A program made the position numbers and the translations under genes. This document shows, piece by piece, positions 33,764 to 40,956 of a DNA stretch of 40,956 nt (positions are counted from its first letter, which is position 1; each line of letters starts with the position of its first letter). Source of the DNA: Pleurobrachia bachei (taxonomy: Eukaryota > Ctenophora > Tentaculata > Cydippida > Pleurobrachiidae). The DNA lies in NCBI GenBank assembly GCA_000695325.1, contig AVPN01000409.1, positions 13,918-54,873 of the forward strand, in the 5' to 3' direction. The notes below the pieces were generated by a model. That model was given only the letters and a program-made list of their open reading frames with translations. It was not told the DNA's origin and ran no database searches.

Positions 33764-34942
33764 AAGAGTCCACTTTTACAGTTTACTTTCTGTACAATCT
33801 CTACCCTAGCTCTCTTATATATATATAATATCGAGAGATGGTATATGCATATCGAAATTGAGGGATGGGAACCTAGAATTTTTAACCCCCTGCACTCCAG
33901 CAAGAAATCAAGAAAAACCCCTAGGAGAATAAGAAAGCTCAAATATAAGAAATCCTAAAATTAAGAAACCCGAAATGAATCCCAAAATTATTCTTCGTGT
34001 GAGAACACACAATAATTAATGTTATGTCAGTTATCAGTAGTTCTATAGCATGTGTATGTGGGCATTAGTCGTGATGGCTTGACACACGTAATAGTATTGT
34101 ATAATATGCCACAACAATAATAGCACACTCTCTCGCACATGAACAAAACTAATGGCATGAGAATAATTGTAGTGCAAAGTTATTACTCGACATAATTTCT
34201 TATTTAACAGAGTCTGATTGTTTAGAAACGGTCAATCAGCAAGTAAAATGCAGGTGTAGTTGTACTGTAACTGTAAGCCACTTTTGATTCAAATCACAGT
34301 TAGACCCCTGGCCCTATTTACCAGAATTCTCGCCCTCAAGGGAAGAATTTCGCCCGGTAAATTATGGGGGTGCCCGGTAAAACTATGTTTGGATCCGGGG
34401 TGAAATATTTTCAATTCCCTATATCAAGGAAAAATTAACCGCCCCCACTGGCAACTTCGAGCAAATATTCTTGTTTCTCGTGCTGAACGCGGTGCAAATC
34501 TTCCTGACTATTAGCCAGGTCAATTCGAAATTGCTATAGGATTAGGAAAGAAAGACAATTTAACCTTAGCTAGTTGAGTTAGGGGTTACTCAACTTTTTT
34601 AACCAGCACTTTTAAAACAAAACTAGTAAACTAGGTTAACAAAAGAGTTTAATGGTTAAATTTTCAACAAGCGTTGCTGTGCGACTTCCTGGAAGTGTAG
34701 ATAGTTACGTGAACTACCGCGAACCCTTGAATTGAAATTGAGTATGAGCTACACAAGTATAGTTGCTTCAAACTTGGTTCCCCAAGTTGTGGGATTGTAG
34801 AAATCATCACCAAGAGATTGGAAGCGGTACGACGAATATACACTGTCAGAGCATTGGCCTGACAGAATATACAGGTGTTATAAATGTGGTTTTCAGACGT
34901 ATGCGTACAGATCATTATCCACGGGTTTATGTCGTTTATACA

Positions 34943-34947
<5 letters not shown>

Positions 34948-35030
<83 letters not shown>
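34948..35030. repeat. (CT)n microsatellite
   Basis: Pure ct dinucleotide run of about 80 bases. Confidence 0.97.
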
Positions 35031-35033
<3 letters not shown>

Positions 35034-35506
35034 CTCTCACTGGGAAAGAGTGGGGAGAGAGAGAGTGAGTTTTCCAAGCGATATTCTCACTTTTCAGACG
35101 AAGAGAGAGTCAAGAGTCGAAGCGGCAAACGATCTTATGCGACCTGATCATTGATTAACTGCAGACTACAGAGAAAAGTGATGAATTGGGAGAGGGAGAG
35201 GTGAGAGAGGGGGAGCAAGAGATCTCTCCAGGGTGTCATATATTGGGTGCAGATGTTAAATCTAAGTAAAAATAATTCTGAGATGGGTTGGGTTTTGAAA
35301 TTAATCAAAGTTTACCATATAACGTACCGCTGACGCGAAAATGTTTATGATCCGCTTCCAGAACGGTCTTATCTATAATGGAGGGGCAACTTCCTGACAG
35401 GTAAAATAATCAAGCTCTACAGTAGAAATAAACGACTCTCTCTCTCTCTTCTTAAAAAATAGTCTCAACCTTCTACGGAATAACCTGCGTTGCTATACGG
35501 TTACTA

Positions 35507-35546
35507 GAATATTTCGTTTTGATAAAGTTATCAAAACGAAATATTC
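35507..35546. repeat. 19-base perfect inverted repeat
   Basis: gaatatttcgttttgataa and its inverted complement are separated by two bases. The duplicate copy lies at 37909-37948. Confidence 0.9.
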
Positions 35547-35681
35547 TTCGACGGGGACGTAATGTGTCAAATGTGTCTGGAAAGAACGTTTGAGCGTCAT
35601 GGTAAGATGGGATAACATGTTAGGAGGAGTCGACAATCAAATCCGTACCTCCCTTCTGACCCTTCTCTCTCGCTGCTGCAG

Positions 35682-35787
35682 TACTGGAGAGACCACCACG
35701 CAATGGGGTGGAAATTAATCAGCTAGATGAATCAAGAGGCATAGAAAATTATGCGTCTCCCTCCTCCGCCCCCACCACAGCTGCATC
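35682..35787 (+). CDS. Exon candidate, unknown protein
   Basis: After a strong acceptor (cttctctctcgctgctgcag) the frame reads LERPPRNGVEINQLDESRG and on to SAPTTAA before a possible donor (GTATAT). It is not low-complexity and looks like a cytoplasmic-tail or linker segment. Its copy is at 38084-38189, unchanged. I cannot find neighbouring exons. Confidence 0.3.
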
Positions 35788-36723
35788 GTATATAGGGGTT
35801 TCCTGCTCTCTCTCTTACTCTCTCTCCCTCTGTCTCTCTCTCTCTCTCTTTCTCCCTCTCTTTCTCTCCCTCTTAGTAAGAGCTTCTTACTCTCCCCCTC
35901 TCTTACTCTCATGTTGTCTCTGTATAATTTACTCTCTCCAATCCTTATCGCCGATCAATTGCTTGAAGGTGGCAAAAAGCCAAGTATCATCCTTTATTAT
36001 GCAACGGCATCATATTATCATTCGAGAACAAGTAGTATTTGGTTGTTTTATATACGAATATGATACTATTGTGTGCCAAAATTGGGTATGGATCCTGGCG
36101 CAGTGCCCTAGTAGTAGTAGTATACTGTGTGGTGCAAAGCTTCATTTTCGCGAGTTGTCAACTGACCAATGCTCTGAGCGCAGTTCTCGCGCTCTTTGAA
36201 AGAAATGAGAATAGTGTCAGGCCAATGCTCTAACAGTTGGCAAGTTGATGGTGATATTATTTGTTCAAATTTGAATTTAGTAAACGAATGGGAGAGCAAC
36301 GAGACCGGAATTGATAAAAGCGTGATAACATTCAGTTTTCGAAGGAGCTTAATATTAATGACTCCGAGTCAAGAAGATATGTAATGAATATTTTCGTTAT
36401 ATAATGAGAACACGTTGAATATATTTAATACGGAGGGAGACACTTATTTGCATGTATTTATCACAAGTCTCTCTCTATTTTAACATTATACATGCTTCAC
36501 GAGAGGGAATCGAACCACAATGTAATAGAGTACTCGAGATTCTTATCTAAACTTGTTGAGTAATCTAAACAGTAGAGATCATGAAGCAGCTGTAAGATCA
36601 AGAAGCCATTATAATGCTTGGCATGCTCTGATCTACCCCACATGCTCTGGTCTATGTAGCACGTGGTTCAAGAAGGAGGAAACTTCTGATCATTAAACGT
36701 TTTGATATAAGGGACCAACTTAC

Positions 36724-36882
36724 AAAAAACTCGGGTATGTAATGATATATAGAGATAAGCAGGTATTACGACAAAAATAGTGTATGTCGAGGTATGAGGC
36801 CAGATCATAGCTAACACTCCCATTTCCCAGCCTAGATGTCCGTTCAGGACCAGCAGATTAGACCAGCACCAAGCACGTGCAA
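36724..36882 (-). CDS. Exon candidate with two membrane-like segments
   Basis: Bounded by an acceptor (CCTCCCTAG) and a donor (GTAAGTTG), 53 codons, phase 1-1. It reads GHLGWEMGVLAMIWPHTS then IFVVIPAYLYISLHTRVF. It loosely recalls a transmembrane hairpin of SLC22-type transporters, but this is weak. In the copy at 39125-39282 the exon is one base shorter at its donor end, which changes the exit phase. Its upstream partner exon is not identified. Confidence 0.25.
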
Positions 36883-37539
36883 CTAGGGAGGTGGGAAAGT
36901 CAAGTCGATGAGGAAAGGAGAGAGAACTGGAAAGTGTGTGTATAAGCACTCACATTCGGCACCTCTATTAAAAAACTAGCCAATCTACTTCACTTTCTAA
37001 AAAGAGACCGAAGTAGTATTAGACAAAAAAGAAGAGGAAATTAAGATAGATGGATAAAGAGCGAGTTAGAGTGGGAATTAGAGGGTGGCTAAATTATCAA
37101 TTATTCATTATGTAGCCATTAGATGAATTGCTTCTTTATTATAACATCAAACATGGAGCGACAGTAAACATCAATAAACATGAACGCTAGGGGCGAATTG
37201 GATGTCTAGGCAGGGAGTCAATTCTCCAATTGTAAGATCTACCAGGCGCAGCCAAATCCCGGCACCAAATCAGGCGGTGGTGAACCACATAATATTGTTC
37301 ATGCAGGTGATGACAAGCAGCAACAGAAGAAAGGTACACATGCAACACAGATAAACACACATGGAACTTCACAGAATGAAATAGTGTGTGAGAGCAGGAT
37401 ATATAAATATATAGCAGAAAGTCTGTTTAAATAGCTGTATATAGTATCAATGGTACAGGAGAGTCACGTCGACTAGAAACAAGATCTGCTAGAGAGAAGA
37501 GAGTTGATCTGAACACATATATCGATGTAGTAGGCGGAG

Positions 37540-37622
37540 TTACTCTGTAGTTGGAAGTTCTGTAGATGGCGCAGTGTTGTAGCTCTGCTGCTGCAGCTCT
37601 CTAGGTTCGCTAATGCTCCGTC
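37540..37622 (-). CDS. Candidate C-terminal exon, unknown protein
   Basis: After an acceptor (ccattgttgtag) the frame reads RSISEPRELQQQSYNTAPST and then ELPTTE before a TAA stop at 37540-37542. A minus-strand AATAAA lies about 400 bases on (near 37134). The copy is at 39936-40018. Polar, Gln/Thr-rich tail; no family recognised. Confidence 0.25.
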
Positions 37623-40158
37623 CTACAACAATGGGAGAGTCGGGGGATGAGAGGAGGATGACAGAGATAGAGGTGATGAGAGAGATAGATGGAATATGAG
37701 AGGGTGATAGGCAGAGGGATGAGAAGGATTGGGAAGGAGAGAGAGTGTGAGAAGGGTTATGAGTCTTATCTATAATGGAGGGGCAACTTCCTGACAGGTA
37801 AAATAATCAAGCTCTACAGTAGAAATAAACGTTCACTCTCTCTCTCTCTCTTCTTAAAAAATAGTCTCAACCTTCTACGGAATAACCTGCGTTGCTATAC
37901 GGTTACTAGAATATTTCGTTTTGATAAAGTTATCAAAACGAAATATTCTTCGACGGGGACGTAATGTGTCAAATGTGTCTGGAAAGAACGTTTGAGCGTC
38001 ATGGTAAGATGGGATAACATGTTAGGAGGAGTCGACAATCAAATCCGTACCTCCCTTCTGACCCTTCTCTCTCGCTGCTGCAGTACTGGAGAGACCACCA
38101 CGCAATGGGGTGGAAATTAATCAGCTAGATGAATCAAGAGGCATAGAAAATTATGCGTCTCCCTCCTCCGCCCCCACCACAGCTGCATCGTATATAGGGG
38201 TTTCCTGCTCTCTCTCTTACTCTCTCTCCCTCTGTCTCTCTCTCTCTCTCTTTCTCCCTCTCTTTCTCTCCCTCTTAGTAAGAGCTTCTTACTCTCCCCC
38301 TCTCTTACTCTCATGTTGTCTCTGTATAATTTACTCTCTCCAATCCTTATCGCCGATCAATTGCTTGAAGGTGGCAAAAAGCCAAGTATCATCCTTTATT
38401 ATGCAACGGCATGTATAATAGTAAGCTCTTGTTCATCATAAACCAACAAAATATATGCTTATCGATACTATTGTGTGCCAAAATTGGGTATGGATCTTGG
38501 CGCAGTGCCCTAGTAGTATACTAGGTGTGGTGCAAAGCTTCATTTTCGCGAGTTGTCAACTGACCAATGCTCTGAGCACAGTTCTCGCGCTCTTTGAAAG
38601 AAATGAGAATAGTGTCAGGCCAATGCTCTAACAGTTGGCAAGTTGATGGTGATATTATTTGTTCAAATTTGAATTTAGTAAACGAATGGGAGAGCAACGA
38701 GACCGGAATTGATGAAAGCGTGATAACATTCAGTTTTCGAAGGAGCTCTTTAATATTAATGACTCCGAGTCAAGAAGGAATGTAATGAATATTTTCGTTA
38801 TATAATGAGAACACGTTGAATATATTTAATACGGAGGGAGACACTTATTTGCATGTATTTATCACAAGTCTCTCTCTATTTTACCATTATACATGCTTCA
38901 CGAGAGGGAATCGAACCACAATGTAATAGAGTACTCGAGATTCTTATCTAAACTTGTTGAGTAATCTAAACAGTAGAGATCATGCAGCAGCTGTAAGATC
39001 AAGAAGCCATTATAATGCTTGGCATGCTCTGATCTACCCCACATGCTCTGGTCTATGTAGCAAGTGGTTCAAGAAGGAGGAAACTTCTGATAATTAAACG
39101 TTTTGATATAAGGGACCAACTTACAAAAACTCGGGTATGTAATGATTTATAGAGATAAGCAGGTATTACGACAAAAATAGTGTATGTCGAGGTATGAGGC
39201 CAGATCATAGCTAACACTCCCATTTCCCAGCCTAGATGTCCGTTCAGGACCAGCAGATTAGACCAGCACCGAGCACGTGCAACTAGGGAGGTGGGAAAGT
39301 CAAGTCGATGAGAAAAGGAGAGAGAACTGGAAAGTGTGTGTATAAGCATGGAGTGTAAGCCGTGGAGATAATTTTTTGATCGGTTAGATGAAGTGAAAGA
39401 AAAAAGAGACCGAAGTAGTATTAGACAAAAAAGAAGAGGAAATTAAGATAGATGGATAAAGAGCGAGTTAGAGTGGGAATTAGAGGGTGGCTAAATTATC
39501 AATTATTCATTATGTAGCCATTAGATGAATTGCTTCTTTATTATAACATCAAACATGGAGCGACAGTAAACATCAATAAACATGAACGCTAGGGGCGAAT
39601 TGGATGTCTAGGCAGGGAGTCAATTCTCCAATTGTAAGATCTACCAGGCGCAGCCAAATCCCGGCACCAAATCAGGCGGTGGTGAACCACATAATATTGT
39701 TCATGCAGGTGATGACAAGCAGCAACAGAAGAAAGGTACACATGCAACACAGATAAACACACATGGAACTTCACAGAATGAAATAGTGTGTGAGAGCAGG
39801 ATATATATAGCAGAAAGTCTGTTTAAATAGCTGTATATAGTATCAATGGTACAGGAGAGTCACGTCGACTAGAAACAAGATCTGCTAGAGAGAAGAGAGT
39901 TGATCTGAACACATATATCGATGTAGTAGGCGGAGTTACTCTGTAGTTGGAAGTTCTGTAGATGGCGCAGTGTTGTAGCTCTGCTGCTGCAGCTCTCTAG
40001 GTTCGCTAATGCTCCGTCCTACAACAATGGGAGAGTCGGGGGATGAGAGGAGGATGACAGAGATAGAGGTGATGAGAGAGATAGATGGAATATGAGAGGG
40101 TGATAGGCAGAGGGATGAGAAGGATTGGGAAGGAGAGAGAGTGTGAGAAGGGTTATGA

Positions 40159-40956
40159 TAAAGACAGAGAGGGATGAGAAGGAGAGAGCTAGTTGAAGAG
40201 AAGGGTTAAAGAGTGAAGTGTATTCCCTGGCTACAGCAGGCTATTGCAACCTGTTGAATATTTCAACTGAACCTCTCCCTCCCCCCGCCTTGCAGCACGT
40301 ACTGGCACACTGTAAGTGTACACAGACTACACATTAGCAGAGATAGATAGGTAGGGGGAGAGATAGATAGAGTGGAGACAGAGAGTGATAGAGGGGAAGA
40401 CAGAGATAGATAGAGGGGGAGACACAGAGAGAGGGAGACAGAGGGGGAGACAGAGCACAAGCAATAGTTGTGTAGTATAATCGGCAGGTTAACGCGTCAG
40501 ACAAAACGTCAGAGGAAAATAACACAGTACTCTATTTTAGGACCGGTAAATATCACTGAGTCATTCGGCTCTCTTACTTTTTCAATGTGGTATTCTAGTT
40601 CTTCTGAAATTCTGAGGATTCAGAATACTGCATGCATACGTCACATAAAAATTCACAAACTTCACTGCCATTCATACACACAAACTAGTTTAAACTGATC
40701 GGCACACTGCTAACAAATCCACCCCCACTTTCACTTCACTTTTCACTTCAAGTAACTAGCTGGGTACTAATCATGAAGATTGGAGAAGATAAGGATAATG
40801 AAGTTTTCACTACGTTACTTAATCTTGAATTGAGAAGCACGCCTCACTAATAATACGTGGAGACTTCACCCTCCTCACTTATTATCATAGCTACGGTTTT
40901 CTTGCAGACTAACATATTGGATGTAGTTTTTCAGACTCTCACCCGTCTCACTCCAT
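40159..40956. other. Right edge; no gene recognised
   Basis: GA-rich simple repeats (gagatagatagaggggagac type) cover about 40340-40455. I see no exon or RNA gene in the rest. Confidence 0.5.

Larger units (their letters stand above)
32723..35365. other. Intergenic with repeats; no gene recognised
   Basis: Contains the AMT upstream region, CT microsatellites (33363-33397, 33538-33557, 34948-35030), a GC-rich hairpin at 33420-33441, a long imperfect hairpin at 33685-33763 and a pogo-like fragment near 34300-34382. The open frames are low-complexity or unsupported. Confidence 0.5.
35366..40158. repeat. 2.4-kb tandem duplication with a mosaic centre
   Basis: Units 35366-37762 and 37763-40158. 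The outer parts (35366-36010 and 36999-37762 against their partners) differ only by one small indel each. The central 888 bases (36061-36948 against 38463-39350) carry about 16 substitutions and indels. Between centre and outer parts, on each side, sits a 50-base block that is a non-reversed complement in one copy (see findings). Confidence 0.92.

Noticed and set aside
1-40956. CRISPR arrays, rRNA, complete tRNA genes, operon-like layout, or retrovirus-like and Polinton-like fossils
   Set aside because: None seen. The tandem repeats are microsatellites or whole-exon duplications, and no capsid, envelope, polymerase or integrase text was recognised.

Overview
The window is metazoan nuclear DNA. 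Its genes are split by short introns (about 100 to 750 bases) with GT..AG ends, and it is rich in (CT)n/(GA)n microsatellites and small non-autonomous DNA transposons. The gene families (secreted M1 aminopeptidase, AMT-type ammonium transporter, sushi/TSP1/cystine-knot secreted protein, secreted PI-PLC-X-like protein) suit an invertebrate, possibly a sponge or another early-branching animal. The species cannot be fixed from this sequence.

Layout: (1) 715-877, minus: a likely first coding exon with one membrane anchor. (2) About 2613-5291, minus: a secreted sushi-(sushi)-TSP1-CTCK protein; one sushi exon lies in an exact 888-base tandem duplication. (3) 5751-8804, minus: a seven-exon gene for a 459-residue secreted PI-PLC-X-like protein, probably catalytically dead. 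Its first three exons are copied at 8924-10425. (4) 10.4-17.2 kb: no gene recognised; repeats, one clean TTAA-flanked MITE at 11810-12280 and an 81-base N gap inside a CT repeat. (5) 17198-25149, plus: a complete 15-exon M1 aminopeptidase of 889 residues, with exons 9-10 present twice. (6) 27302-32722, minus: an AMT ammonium transporter whose exons 6-8 occur three times and exons 9-10 twice. (7) 32.7-35.4 kb: repeats. (8) 35366-40158: a 2.4-kb tandem duplication with a few weak exon candidates.

The two most informative observations concern how the copies are arranged. First, five unrelated loci in 41 kb each carry a nearly identical head-to-tail duplication. In the aminopeptidase and the transporter the duplicated exon block cannot be read twice in frame. 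That points either to alternative exon cassettes or, more likely, to two haplotypes laid end to end by the assembler. Second, inside the 35-40 kb duplication there are two 50-base blocks in which one copy is the exact base-by-base complement of the other WITHOUT reversal (36011-36060 against 38413-38462; 36949-36998 against 39351-39400). They bracket an 888-base stretch that is the only diverged part of the duplication. No known recombination event makes a non-reversed complement, so this is either a patching error of unusual form or something unprecedented.

I see no operon-like functional link between the genes. All four confident products are secreted or membrane proteins, but that may be chance.
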